A stretch of 64,000 nucleotides of DNA from Alentia gelatinosa (taxonomy: Eukaryota > Annelida > Polychaeta > Phyllodocida > Polynoidae): assembly GCA_950022655.1 (NCBI GenBank), contig OX465580.1, forward strand, positions 93,824,797 through 93,888,796. Direction: 5' to 3'. Positions 33,361 to 43,719 of this stretch are shown one piece after another. The notes beneath the pieces are model-generated. The model made no database searches, was not told the DNA's origin, and saw only the letters and a list, made by a program, of their open reading frames with translations. Position 1 is the stretch's first letter. Each line of letters begins with the position of its first letter. A program made the position numbers and the translations under genes.

Positions 33361-35889
33361 GACGCAAATATCATATATGAGATCATGAAACAAGATATCA
33401 GTGACCGAAAATCCTTATCATGTAAAATCATTAGGAAATAAGATATCTCTCCAGACTGGGACACAAAGAAAACCACAATCCTAGTAAACCTTGTTTCTGC
33501 TAAGTTTACAATGAAACGCTAAACGTCCAACTCAAAAGCCCCACTCCGCCAAAATCATCTCTAGAGGACCCATGATGGTCCTTAGGGGTGGAGTCGGGGG
33601 TGGAGCTCGTCTAAACAGTCCGTGTTACGACACTGACACGTACCTCTAAATCAAACTGGGTGCATACTAGACTCAACATTATTATAACAATCCTATGGCC
33701 GTACGTCTATGAAATACTACCCGCTGCTTCTCGGTCTTTTGATATCATGAATACGTCCCTTCGCATGCGGCTTCCATACGTATTCATGTCAACAAAAGAC
33801 CTCGAACGCTCATCCATTCGGGCTCGGTAACCATCTTTTCTTTTCATAAGGTCTGATGAAAGTGATCCCAAAGCTCCACAAATACCGCAAGGCGAACTGA
33901 ACAAATAATGAGGCTACTGCTGGGGGACTCGAGGGTCCGGTATCTTGAGCAGGAGCCTGTTTCTAGGATAATCTAGGATCGTACATGCAGACCCTTTTCT
34001 GTAACTCGTACAAGGGTTATGGTTTGATGATATTCATGTTTATTCGTGAAGACCATGAGCAGTCCATAACGTCATCCATAAGTGTTGAGTAAAGTTGACT
34101 TAAATCGTCCCGAGATCTCTATGGCATACAAAAAAAGGTCACACGTACGATCTTAGATTATTAAACGGGCCCCAGGATCAGACACAATTTTATAACTGAG
34201 AGTATAGGACGAGCTACGATATCGCAACTGCGTCTATATCTTCATGTCCCAGGTAAGTTGGAAGGCGTTGATGTAGCGTATATCTTTGCAGTTATATGCG
34301 ACGTAAAAGAAAAAGAGGAAGATAGGTTGGTAAAAATGAGGTAAGAAAGTGCGAAGGTCAGATATGGCGACTCAATGAAACATGAGGTGAAGCAGCGATG
34401 ACCAAATGTGAAAATTATTTTCACGACGGTATTCTCGATGAACTTAACCATCGGGAATAAAGGCACCGCTAAATATGAAGCGAACCAATCTGAAATCAAC
34501 GATAGGGTATTGAATCTATCAACAAGGCTGGCCCGAGGCCCGACATAATGGTTCTCAAGGTCTCTTCACGCCGTGGGTACATCATGTAATCGATAGGTAC
34601 TGCTGTAACACCAACCGCAGTTATCACCAGTTGGCTTTATTACAAAATGGATGTTACCCAGACACAACTCCAGTCATTAGGAAAATGGTGAGGCTCAATA
34701 TACGAAGTATGGTGAAAGACATAAATGCCGGCTTCGATCAATAACAGTGTATATATGCAGAACGTTAAGACCTTCTTAGGCCCACTTCGTAGAGATAAGA
34801 ACTTAAACTGACGCGAATTAGGCCTCACCAAGCTATATGCCCCCCCCCCTTCCTTTTACCAACGCTGGGATATTATGTTGTAAGAAAATAATCTAATAAT
34901 TAGACAATATACAGAAGTAGACAGCTCTAGCCTTGCTAGGACCAGCTCATTGAGGTATGTGTATAGCTGAATAACGCTAATGTAATCACAAGTACTTAAA
35001 TCGATACCTATTGGACTTCACTAAGCCATGTGCCATTATTACCTATATTAACTGTATATCTATGTAAGGAAATCACTATCAATGTAAATAATGTATCAGT
35101 TAGGATGAAATCCGTTTTTACAAGTTATCAATGAGGTTAAGACTGGATAGAAGACAAAAAGAACTCTTAAAGTACTGTGAAAAGTATCAAATTGTATGAG
35201 CATGAAGTAGTATATGGAAACTGAATCCCATACAATGGGCATGATATCAAATGACAGTTACAAAACAATTCGACAAGATAGGCTAGCAAAAACCGGTAGA
35301 GGACTGTTGTTACATAAAAAATAAAGATATCAATCACTGTACCATAGAAACCCAATCGTCAAGGTCGAAATATTAGTATTAAATGATGAAAACCCAAATA
35401 ATAAAAAGATGCTGTTAAAATAAAATGTGCTATTGTCGACCATCATCCAGAGATTTAGATAAGTTCTTGGCATATTTCGAGGAAATAAACACAGAACGAA
35501 AATACAGGAATCAAGAAACGTAGTTTATTGGGGACTATAACCTAGATATAAAGCATAGAAATGCGTCGAAAGTAGATTTTTTTTATTTGGAAAATGGACT
35601 GAAAAATCGTGTGAATGATGTAACACGACGTCATTCACATTACTACCACCAAAATTCCAAGCGGCTACGTATACATTTCAAGTGTTTTCTTATATGTATA
35701 GATTCAAGCTCATACATATATTTCGATGTACTTTTTATGCAATAAACGCTGCTTGTTTAAAAAAGAGTTACTATAGATAATAAACTCATACACGATCATA
35801 GAGAAATCATGATTAAGAGACGACATATAACACTAAAAGTCTAACCCTGTGAATTTTATAGAAGGTCATATAGACAAAATAATATCATA
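33361..35889. other. host gene intron, no supported feature
   Basis: AT-rich intron sequence. A small hairpin (GTGAATGATG and CGTCATTCAC near 35610-35640) is the only structure seen. ORFs below 90 codons show no similarity I recognise. Confidence 0.5.
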
Positions 35890-36046
35890 AATAGACAATA
35901 ATCGATGGTTTTGTGGACAGGCGGCCGTAAACCACGAGAGGTTGACGCGTAGTAATACACGAGCGCTAGCGAGTGTATTACGAGGTCAACCGCGAGTGGT
36001 TTACAAAGCTGCCTGTCCACAAAATCATCGTTTGTTGCATTTATTA
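35890..36046. mobile_element. MITE family M1, second copy
   Basis: ACAATAATCGATGGTTTTGT plus GGACAGGC on the left is mirrored by GCCTGTCCACAAAATCATCG on the right. The interior GTAAACCACGAGAGGTTGAC is mirrored by a GTCAACCGCGAGTGGTTTAC form, around a near-perfect centre (ACGAGCGCTAGCGAG). It is shorter than the copy at 10129-10368 because it lacks the central insert. Confidence 0.75.
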
Positions 36047-38414
36047 TCCATCTTTTCGAATAAATTAAACCCAGTAATTGCCATATTAGCGGGTATAACA
36101 ATAGGAACTATTTCTTTGCTCTATAGCAAAAGGGACTTTTTCCCGTATACCATGGTTTGGAGGCCGTATACCACAGATGTGAATCCGTATACGACAGTTA
36201 TGGTATCTGACAGGTTTTACACAATGGGTAGTGGTTTACTGAGTCCCCATACATTTTCAATGGGAGCTTTGTATACGATGGATAATAATATCATCACAAC
36301 CACTAAGGAATATCTTGACACAACCTGCCCAATAAGAATTTACAACTTTAAACAGAAAAAGGCTGACTGACAGAGGTTATACCAAATTTAATGCAGGAAC
36401 GACAGAAAACTATACGAGAACTCGGGTTTGATCATAGTAAAATGAAAATAAAAAACATAAAAGAGAGAATACATTCCGAGATTAGGAAAGCTAAGAAGAT
36501 ATGTTTCTTGAAAAATAAAGTAGATCTATAATGCCTGTTGATGCACAGCATAAAATATATATCAACTGACCATTTGGTGACTTTATTTGAGTGCTTTTGA
36601 GTAAGTCGATAAAGACAACTGCACCAACCATATATGAGAGTTACATCGGCTTGTGATAGAGGTGTTATAGCCACGTCTTAATAATCCAACCATATATAAG
36701 AGCTGCTCCTATATGGGCACCCTAACATGTGTGTTAGAATCAAACACCAGGGGCAACGACAATAAATCAGCTGGTATTTTGGGCACAAAACTAATTCCCA
36801 TCAAATCCCTTTACAGTTAAGAGTACGCCTAAACCTATTACCCAATCTATTATTGATTCGTACATCAATACTCTACAACTAGAATTCCCAACTTTATAAG
36901 AAAGTGCATATTTATATACCATAGTGCCAAGTGAAGCGTGTAAAAACATGGCAACTTTTTCCATTTCCGTTTCCACATCGATGGTCTTGGCCCCTGGTGT
37001 TGAAATCTATCATAATCTACAAACTGTACTTGCCAATCATAACTTTCAATCCAAAAGAGACGAAAACTTTTGTATGGGAACTCTAATTTCTGTTATGAAA
37101 CCAGGTTTGGGTGAAACGATTCTGAGGAGGTAGCTCATCATGTTAACACCACAGTGAGAGTCACAGCGGTTTGCTCTTTACCACAAACATCTCAGTTTCG
37201 GTTAGGCCGCGGACTGCACACACTCGGAATGATATTTCCTGATCGATAAAAACGTAGACACATCATTCCAATCTAATCTTGTTATTTGGTACATATACGT
37301 GCATTTGCCCTTCAGTGTACTATTACCATCGTATTACCATCTTGTATTGGCCTGTAATATCATCGATTATATCTATTTGTTTGGGTCTATCTGTTCTAGT
37401 GCCATCTAGAGTTGGCCACTCTCGTAAATTATCTATACTCTGAGACATGGAGACAGAACAGGCGGATATGCGACTTTTACCAATTTGGACAATAACAAGA
37501 TAAGAACATCATCAACAAGAACAACAACAACAACCACAACACCTTGTGTTTGCATTTCTCTAGACATGTCAACAGCTCTCCTTACCCCATACTCAAGACC
37601 CTATCTTGAATTTTATCAAGAAACGTCCAGATTTTAAAGGGACATAATTCCAACGTGACTAAAATGAGAATAAATGGATGAACAGATCTATTGTACGTTG
37701 GTGATGATAAAAAATTATATGGTAATTCAGACGATATCATCCACCATGCCACCTACCAGGCATCTCAAAATATCTGCTCAGTGTGACGTCATCTCAAGTT
37801 CAAAGGCTCTTTGATTTTACTCGTCATTCAACCCTATAAAATATGGGGGAAACAGATAGTCTGAATTGGGCCGATACCAAGATTCAAAGTACATGTATCA
37901 TGATGCCCTGACACAACAGCATGAATTCAACGGGAATTGAGTCTGGAGCCGTCAGTGCCTTTGATTCTCTCCCAAATCAAGAACAAAGATGACGAGCCTG
38001 GATCTGCAGTGAGGGGTGCAGAAAGACCCGTGGCATCCTCTGGCATCACAGCAGACTGCCATCTAACTGCACCAGCTTTGAGAGGGGAAGAAGCCGCCCA
38101 ACCTGCAAACACGGTTAGTCTGAAAAACACGTCAGTCGACTCCCACTACAAATGATGCATGTTTCCAGTGTGTTGGTTTCAACACTGGCTCCTGCACATC
38201 ATCTGCGACGAAACATCACCACGCATCTTAGATGCCACAGGCAGCCACCCAGGGCTCATACCTCAAGACGGTTGGGGACCAGGCATGTGAGGCGTACAAA
38301 AAAGCCGCAGCTTTCTCAACACGCCTCGGGCCTACTTATAGGCTTGCTCTTAATATGTTGGCTCTGCAGACCGGGTTCTCACACCCGGGTTTGTCCAGTT
38401 CATAATGTTATTAT
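36047..38414. other. host gene intron, no supported feature
   Basis: No gene, RNA or repeat is recognised. The 142-codon ORF beginning at 35942 starts inside the MITE and has no domain. Confidence 0.45.
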
Positions 38415-38700
38415 ATGATGGTTATGGCCACTAACCAAGAATACCCAATAGTTGTCTTGTTTTCCCAGTTTTTATTGTACAACAGTGTTACATTTGGTTT
38501 CATATTTTACTTTTGGGGTGTCGTTCAACTAGTTTCGGCTACTGCCTTCTTCAGGGACTTGTTAGTGAATGAATGTAATACCTGGAACAGCTGCCTTATA
38601 TACCCTGATAGGGTTACCCTAGTAACAGGAATTGTTATTATGCACAGGTTTAGACAATGCCCCTGTGATACGGCATACCACCCTGCCGCCAGCATACCAC
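38415..38700 (-). mobile_element. possible Penelope-like or similar retroelement terminus with hammerhead-like core
   Basis: On the minus strand, CTGAAGAAGGCAGTAGCCGA (about 38555-38536) is followed by AAC. CTGANGA and GAAA are hammerhead ribozyme core boxes, and GGC-AGTA-GCC would be stem II, but there is one extra A before the stem. A TATATAAGG word lies upstream and an AATAAAAAC word downstream. Penelope-like elements and some retrozymes carry such cores in their repeats. No RT coding sequence is adjacent, so this would be a solitary relic. Confidence 0.3.
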
Positions 38701-39278
38701 ATTAGTCTACTCACATGCTGTGGAAGTCCTGGCGATGTTGGTGCTACCTCTCAGATAAGTGTGTTGACGGACATCAGCATCTTCGACTCACCAGATAGCG
38801 CCAACACCACAAATGTCCAGAAACGCCACACCCATCTGACAGAGCAACCCGGAGCCACCCCCTGACGACCTTTCCAGGGGAGGAACTGCCCACACAACTT
38901 CTACTACGTCGAACACCTCTCCGATGTCCTTCTCCTCACTCCATGCCCAGACCTGCTCCTCTACACAGCCATTGTGACAGTGGTGATGTTAAACACATAA
39001 CTCTTGGCCCTTCTACATGCTTCTCCCAACTTCCCATACCAGAGCTTTCTCTATGCTTTATGACGATGACCAGCGACCCTCAAACTGAACAGCCCCCTAA
39101 CCAATGACCCTTGTCCTGTATGAGGGCTGCCCTGACCCACGCTGGAGTCGCCATGGAGGCCAGGACCACTCTCAGTGTCTAACACATTACTGCAATGGGG
39201 CTGTCCAACTCCATGGACTTGTGCCTCATCAACTCCTTAATTATGGTACATACCACCTGTGGGAGGGCTGTCGCCCCC
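38701..39278. other. intron flank upstream of the Harbinger element
   Basis: Unique-looking sequence up to the TTA target site. No supported feature. Confidence 0.5.
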
Positions 39279-39281
39279 TTA
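39279..39281. other. target-site duplication TTA, left
   Basis: TTA directly before the terminal inverted repeat, matched by TTA at 44298-44300. PIF/Harbinger elements typically duplicate a 3-bp TWA target. Confidence 0.85.
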
Positions 39282-39645
39282 TGGCTCAGTCACACCGGGA
39301 AACGGAAGAGTTACGGAAGAAAACGGACGTCTCGAGCGTGATCCGGTGGCCTCCGTAGGCAAAAGTTGAACGGAAGGAGGCCCCCGATGCAACGCACCGG
39401 AAGAGAAACGGTCAAGTAACGTACAAACACGGAAGAGTTGCGGAAGAGTTGCGGAAGACTAACGGACAATTACGGATGTAAAACGGAAGCAGCTGCAAGT
39501 CGTACGGAAGAGTAACGGACGCCAACGGACGCCAACGGAGGAGTAACGTAAAATTGCGGAAGAGTAACGGATATTTACGGAAGAGTAACGTAAGGTTGCG
39601 GAAGAGTTGCGGAAGGGAACGGAAGAAAACGGAGGGCGGAGTTCC
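39282..39645. promoter_or_regulatory. left TIR and subterminal ACGGAAG-repeat region
   Basis: After the 17-bp TIR, the words CGGAAGAGTTACGGAAG, ACGGAAGAGTAACGGA and similar recur at roughly 10-25-bp intervals up to the TATA box. Such clusters in Harbinger elements are candidate binding sites for the Myb-like partner or transposase. That role is inferred. Confidence 0.7.
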
Positions 39646-39655
39646 TATATAAAAA
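39646..39655 (+). promoter_or_regulatory. TATA box of the Myb/MADF-like gene
   Basis: TATATAAAAA, about 130 bp upstream of the ATG at 39783, at the end of the ACGGAAG cluster. Transcription would start near 39680. Confidence 0.65.
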
Positions 39656-39782
39656 GAGGCACCCCAGGTCAGAGTTCAGACCACTTTCAGACTTCGAAGA
39701 GAACACTACTACACTTCAACTTTCGGACTTCGAAGAGAACACTACTACACTACTACACTTCAACCACTCAACGTGCTGCACC

Positions 39783-40197
39783 ATGCCTAGATCAAAGGTG
39801 AAGAGGAGAGCCCCTGGCCCCTCCCAGTCCAGGCCAGCTCCCCCAGCTGCCCCTCACACACAGACAGTACAAGTGGAAGTACATGAACTAGATGAGGAAG
39901 CTGCTTCTGCTGCTGCCACACTTACTTCCTCTGAAAAACCTCCACCCCTACAGCGCCGGAGGACATCCTCTTCCTCCTCCACAGCCTCACAAAGTACACC
40001 TCAAGAAGAGACACACAAGAAAAAAAAAGGGCATCGGCAGAAAACCATACGGTTGGGAGATGAACAGCGGGAGACCGATATCATTGAATGGGTGGAGGCT
40101 CACCCCTGCCTGGGGTGTCCTCAGAACAAAGATTTCAAGAACCGGCCTCTCAAGGAAAGACTGTGGGCAGAAAAAGCGGAAGAAATAGGTCTTGAAG
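39783..40197 (+). CDS. Harbinger Myb/MADF-like DNA-binding protein, exon 1
   Basis: First of three exons of the element's accessory gene. The ATG at 39783 is the first after the TATA box. The exon encodes 138 residues and ends at G/GTGGGT in phase 1. After a basic start (MPRSKVKRRAPGPSQSRP) and a Ser/Pro-rich linker comes a basic KKKKGHRQK patch, a candidate nuclear signal. Then DEQRETDIIEWVEAHPCLGC opens a MADF/Myb-SANT-like fold (from about residue 92). In Harbinger elements this partner enters the nucleus with the transposase and helps it bind the element ends. Here that is known biology applied to a recognised domain pattern. Confidence 0.85.
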
Positions 40198-40447
40198 GTG
40201 GGTGTGCATTTTTCTTCAATTATATTTTAATCTTTATATAGTCTCATATACCCATATAGAAAACTTTAAAATACTTTCTGTAAAATATTGGAAGATATCT
40301 TTTAAAATTAATCCAATTTTTATACCCTTATACATACATCCCATTGGTATTCTAGCCCCCTGCAGCTACTTGTACCCACCAACCTGCTCACCTGGAAAGA
40401 AATATAGACAATATTTCTTAATATCTCCTTCACTTTTCTCTTTTCAG

Positions 40448-40617
40448 TACAAGAACTCAAGGTGTGGTACATTGACTTGCGAGATTGGAACACAAAACTT
40501 CATTCAACAAAGTCCGGCCAGGGTGCCCGGGTCCTCACGTACCGGGAGAAGTGGGTCCTGGAGCGGTTTAAGTACCTCGATGGTGTCATCCGTCACCGGC
40601 GTAAACCAGTACAAAAT
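40448..40617 (+). CDS. Harbinger Myb/MADF-like protein, exon 2
   Basis: The exon follows a CTTTTCAG acceptor and ends at AAT/GTGAGT. It completes the split codon from exon 1 and ends in phase 0. It finishes the MADF/Myb-like domain with VQELKVWYIDLRDWNTKL and a YREKWVLERFKYL helix; aromatic residues W/Y/W/F are spaced as in the third helix region of such domains. Without this exon the domain would be truncated, which supports the splicing model. The first intron is 250 bp. Confidence 0.85.
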
Positions 40618-40903
40618 GTGAGTATTTCATTAGCTTCATGCAATCTAGTACAACATCCAAAAGACAGCTACTATTTTAATAGACAATAATCGATGCTTTT
40701 GTGGACAGGTGGCCTTGAACCATGAGAGGTTGACGCGTAGTAATTATATAGAACTGTATAGATAATTGTATAAATGCACATTACTCCACGATTTTGAAGT
40801 GGGGTGTTCCGGAAATGGGGTTCCACTGTACTATGCATAAATATTATAGATGCCAAATGATTGAGGCAATTAACTTATAGGTGTTCACTTCTTATAATTA
40901 CAG
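40618..40903. other. intron 2 of the Myb/MADF-like gene, with relic transposon ends
   Basis: A 286-bp GT-AG intron. It contains a truncated M1 MITE (40679-40745) and, at about 40800-40830, GGGGTTCCACTGTA, which resembles a pogo/Tigger-type terminal repeat. Older element pieces are therefore nested inside a transposon intron. Confidence 0.6.
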
Positions 40904-41947
40904 GTGAGAGAAGCGCTAGCTGAAGCACGCGGTGATTTGGGAGAAGCCGAGCGCATTGCACGAGAAGACCAAGTCCCTCCGGATGACATAGGGGGAGTAA
41001 ATGCTGCAGCCTCCCCCTCCCCCACCACCTCTCAAAAAACAGCAGCATCTGTTGAGCCGGTCATGGCCGAAATTAGAAATACTCTGCTAGAAGCGAGGGA
41101 GCAGATTAGTCAAGTGTCTTCCCGCATTGCCACAAGAGAGGAACCCAGTGAGCGAAACGCTTTCCTCAACTGGGTTAAAGAGGTATGCCGCACAGTAACC
41201 GATGATGAATTCGTCGAGTTTGAGGATTTATTTATCAAACTTAATAGAGACTGGAAAAGACGCAGGAGAGAACAGCAGGCGCAACAGCAGGCGCAACACC
41301 GGCCCCAATACCAGCCACAACACCAGTCGCAACACCAGCCGCAACACCAGGCGCAACACCAGACGCAGTACCATCAATTGCAGACTGTGCCCGAGTATGA
41401 CTATCAGCCAATGCCGCATCAATGGAGACAAACCACCCCCACCATGCAGCAGGGCTCTCTGTGGGGGAGCCAGTCTCCGGCATACATGTCAAAGTACATG
41501 CAGCTACCTCTTGTGTCGCAGTCGTCATCCCAATCGCAGCAGTCTCTGTCATCCCAGTCACAGCAGTCTCTTCCATCCCAGTCACAGCAGTCTCTTCCAT
41601 CCCAGTCACAGCAGTCTCTGTCATCCCAGTCACAGCAGTCTCTCTCCTCACAGCCGCAGCAGTCTCTCTCCTCACAGCCGCAGCAGTCTCTCTCCTCAAA
41701 GCCGCAGCAGACACAGAAGAAGACACAGGAGGTACTGCAGCACACACAGTCCTCAGAAAATCTATCACAGGACATCAGCAACACCAGCATCATGATAAAC
41801 TCAGCACTGCTCACACTTGATAACTCTCCGCCCCCCTTCAACACTAGTCTGAATCTTTCAGGCTACTCATTGCCCACACCTGGTGGACTGGACACAAGTC
41901 CTACAGATATGCTTGCAAGCTCACCAGCACCAAAAGGAAACTCATGA
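40904..41947 (+). CDS. Harbinger Myb/MADF-like protein, exon 3 (Q/S-rich C-terminus)
   Basis: Acceptor ATTACAG; phase 0 start with VREALAEARGDLGEAERI. It encodes 347 residues to a TGA at 41947, giving a 542-residue protein. The first ~130 residues are charged and helical (EIRNTLLEAREQISQVSS), a probable dimerisation coiled coil. Next come a QAQQQ/QHQPQHQ run (about 41270-41390) and an eight-residue SQSQQSLS-type repeat encoded by 24-bp tandem units (41527-41706). The low-complexity tail is prion-like in composition. It ends in a Ser/Thr/Pro-rich segment. The repeat section could vary in length between copies of the element. Confidence 0.85.
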   Translation: MREALAEARGDLGEAERIAREDQVPPDDIGGVNAAASPSPTTSQKTAASVEPVMAEIRNTLLEAREQISQVSSRIATREEPSERNAFLNWVKEVCRTVTDDEFVEFEDLFIKLNRDWKRRRREQQAQQQAQHRPQYQPQHQSQHQPQHQAQHQTQYHQLQTVPEYDYQPMPHQWRQTTPTMQQGSLWGSQSPAYMSKYMQLPLVSQSSSQSQQSLSSQSQQSLPSQSQQSLPSQSQQSLSSQSQQSLSSQPQQSLSSQPQQSLSSKPQQTQKKTQEVLQHTQSSENLSQDISNTSIMINSALLTLDNSPPPFNTSLNLSGYSLPTPGGLDTSPTDMLASSPAPKGNS

Positions 41948-42024
41948 ACTGTTGTACATGTATATACGTTTTTACCTTGTAGATTTTCCCGTTTTTCAGA
42001 GTGCATACACCTGTTGTCCTTCTG

Positions 42025-42030
42025 AATAAA
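42025..42030 (+). terminator. polyadenylation signal of the Myb/MADF-like gene
   Basis: AATAAA 78 bp after the stop codon. It lies 32 bp from the oppositely oriented signal of the transposase gene, so the two transcripts end back to back. Confidence 0.75.
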
Positions 42031-42061
42031 TTTGTTTTACATGAAATTTTCTGTGTGGCTC

Positions 42062-42067
42062 TTTATT
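42062..42067 (-). terminator. polyadenylation signal of the transposase gene
   Basis: AATAAA on the minus strand, about 270 nt beyond the transposase stop. The 3' ends of the two convergent genes probably abut or overlap slightly around 42045. Confidence 0.65.
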
Positions 42068-42246
42068 TCAGTACATAGTAATAATTGGAAGAAATACATT
42101 TCTAGAAGAAGATAGAGAAAATAGTAATGCCAGACACAACAGTAATACCATGGAAAGTAATAGTAAAAGGAAAGAAAAAAAGAATATCGGAAAAAAAAAA
42201 ATTAAGAAGCCTCAGATTCGACCAAAACCTTTGTAAATAAAGGGAG

Positions 42247-42334
42247 TCCTGAAAAGGACCATTGTGTTGGCCCTGAAAAGGACCGTTGTGTTGGCCCTGA
42301 AGAGGACCGTTGTGTTGGCCCTGAAGAGGACCAT
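42247..42334. repeat. 24-bp tandem repeat in the transposase 3' UTR
   Basis: Nearly four units of the type GGCCCTGAAAAGGACCATTG plus four bases. The unit has internal dyad symmetry (GGCC...GGACC). Confidence 0.8.
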
Positions 42335-42337
42335 TCT

Positions 42338-43630
42338 TCATATCATCTTCTCTTGCCAGGGGACCATGCCAGCAGATGAGTTTGTCCAGTGTTTCAGGAG
42401 ATTGCGTAATTTCTTTCCGTCACGGTTGTCCCGGTTGTGACCTTGAACAGTGATACAGTCTTCCATACACCGCCCACGTCTCCACTCTCCAGGAATAATG
42501 TTATTATCGTCGTCCTCCACATCGAGTAGATGGTTCTGTATTCGGGGGTAGCGTATCCGCATCAAATTGTGAAGGACCATGCAGGTGGTGACGATTAGGC
42601 GGATGGTTTCTGGTCGATGCTCCATGGTTGACATCAGCACCTGGAACCTGTTGGCCAGAATACCAAAGGCATTTTCCACCACACGACGGGCACGGGAGAG
42701 ACGGTAGTTGAATATACGTTGTTCCCGATCCAGACCTCTCAAGCTGAAAGGCTTCTGTAGATAAGTCCTTAGACCGAAGGCATCATCTGCCACAATGAAA
42801 TATGGAACATCCTCCGTGTCATTCGGCAGTGGATCCGGGTCCGGGAGCTCCATCTCACCTTGGTCGATGGACATTTTCAGTTCTGACGCATTCCAAATCT
42901 GTGCATCGGATGCTGCACCACGGCCACCTATGTCTGCCCAGACAAACTTGTACTCTGAGTCCACAAGTGCTAGAAGAACTATGGAGAAGAACTTCTTGTA
43001 ATTGAAGTATGTAGACCCAGATCGCGGTGGACATTTGCAGGAGACGTGCTTTCCATCCAAAGCACCAAGGACATGCGGCAGGTTCCATCGTTCCAAGAAG
43101 CCATCCGCGATGTTGGACCAGAACTCCTTAGTAGTTGGTGGGGGCATAACTTCGGGAAGAAATTCATCTACAATGGCCTGGCACACCTCTGGAACAAAGA
43201 GGGATATGGTGTTGTGAGGAACACGCCAACCATACCGCATATCCGAGTACTTGGCACCAGATGCTAGGTGTCGCAGTGTGATGGCCACTTTCAGCCCTGG
43301 TTCTAGTGCTTTCCTGTAGTTGGTGCTTTCCTTGGTGATACGAGGCCCCACACGTCTCACAATTTCATCGAACATAGCAGGCGGCATCCTCATGAAGTTG
43401 ATGAAGGCAGGGCTGTCTTCCAGTCGTAGCTCCTGCATCAACTGATCATATAATCCGAATTGCCGTCGCCTCTCAACACCGAGCCAGGCCTTAGACCAGC
43501 ATTTCCGTCGTCGTTTCTTCTTCAGCTTCTTCACAACTTCTATATAGTCAAAACCAGCTTGTACAAGCTTGAGACCTGCTTCCAGCACTGCAGCAGAAGC
43601 CATAATGTCTTCCAGAGTATCCTCTTCCAT
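42338..43630 (-). CDS. PIF/Harbinger DDE transposase (430 aa)
   Basis: Catalyses excision and integration of the element in the nucleus. The frame extends upstream to 43825, but I choose the ATG at 43630. The extra 65 codons run through TATA-like and subterminal repeat DNA, and a TATATATA box at 43712-43705 would start transcripts just before 43630. A basic KKLKKKRRRKCWSK patch near residue 35 is a likely nuclear signal. The N-terminal region to about 165 contains the helix-turn-helix-like part. The DDE_Tnp_4 core follows: D192 in VLGALDGKHV, then YFNYKKFFSIVLLALVDSEY, then WADIGGRGAASDAQIW with D233/D242 supplying the second aspartate, then E319 in RARRVVENAFGILANRFQVL. No stop or frameshift. 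Length is typical for the family. Confidence 0.93.
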   Translation of the reverse strand: MEEDTLEDIMASAAVLEAGLKLVQAGFDYIEVVKKLKKKRRRKCWSKAWLGVERRRQFGLYDQLMQELRLEDSPAFINFMRMPPAMFDEIVRRVGPRITKESTNYRKALEPGLKVAITLRHLASGAKYSDMRYGWRVPHNTISLFVPEVCQAIVDEFLPEVMPPPTTKEFWSNIADGFLERWNLPHVLGALDGKHVSCKCPPRSGSTYFNYKKFFSIVLLALVDSEYKFVWADIGGRGAASDAQIWNASELKMSIDQGEMELPDPDPLPNDTEDVPYFIVADDAFGLRTYLQKPFSLRGLDREQRIFNYRLSRARRVVENAFGILANRFQVLMSTMEHRPETIRLIVTTCMVLHNLMRIRYPRIQNHLLDVEDDDNNIIPGEWRRGRCMEDCITVQGHNRDNRDGKKLRNLLKHWTNSSAGMVPWQEKMI

Positions 43631-43704
43631 GATGTGGGCTGCAAGGTAGATGTTCACGGTCTCATGTGCAGAAGGAGAATGAGGATCTATCAGAAATTGT
43701 ACCG

Positions 43705-43712
43705 TATATATA
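43705..43712 (-). promoter_or_regulatory. TATA box of the transposase gene
   Basis: TATATATA about 75 bp upstream of the chosen ATG on the minus strand. It argues against the longer upstream start. Confidence 0.55.
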
Positions 43713-43719
43713 GTGAAAA

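Noticed and set aside
41202..41844. Alternative-frame ORFs over the Q-rich exon of the Myb-like gene
   Set aside because: The 24-bp repeat keeps several frames open. Only the plus-strand frame continues the spliced MADF/Myb-like protein.
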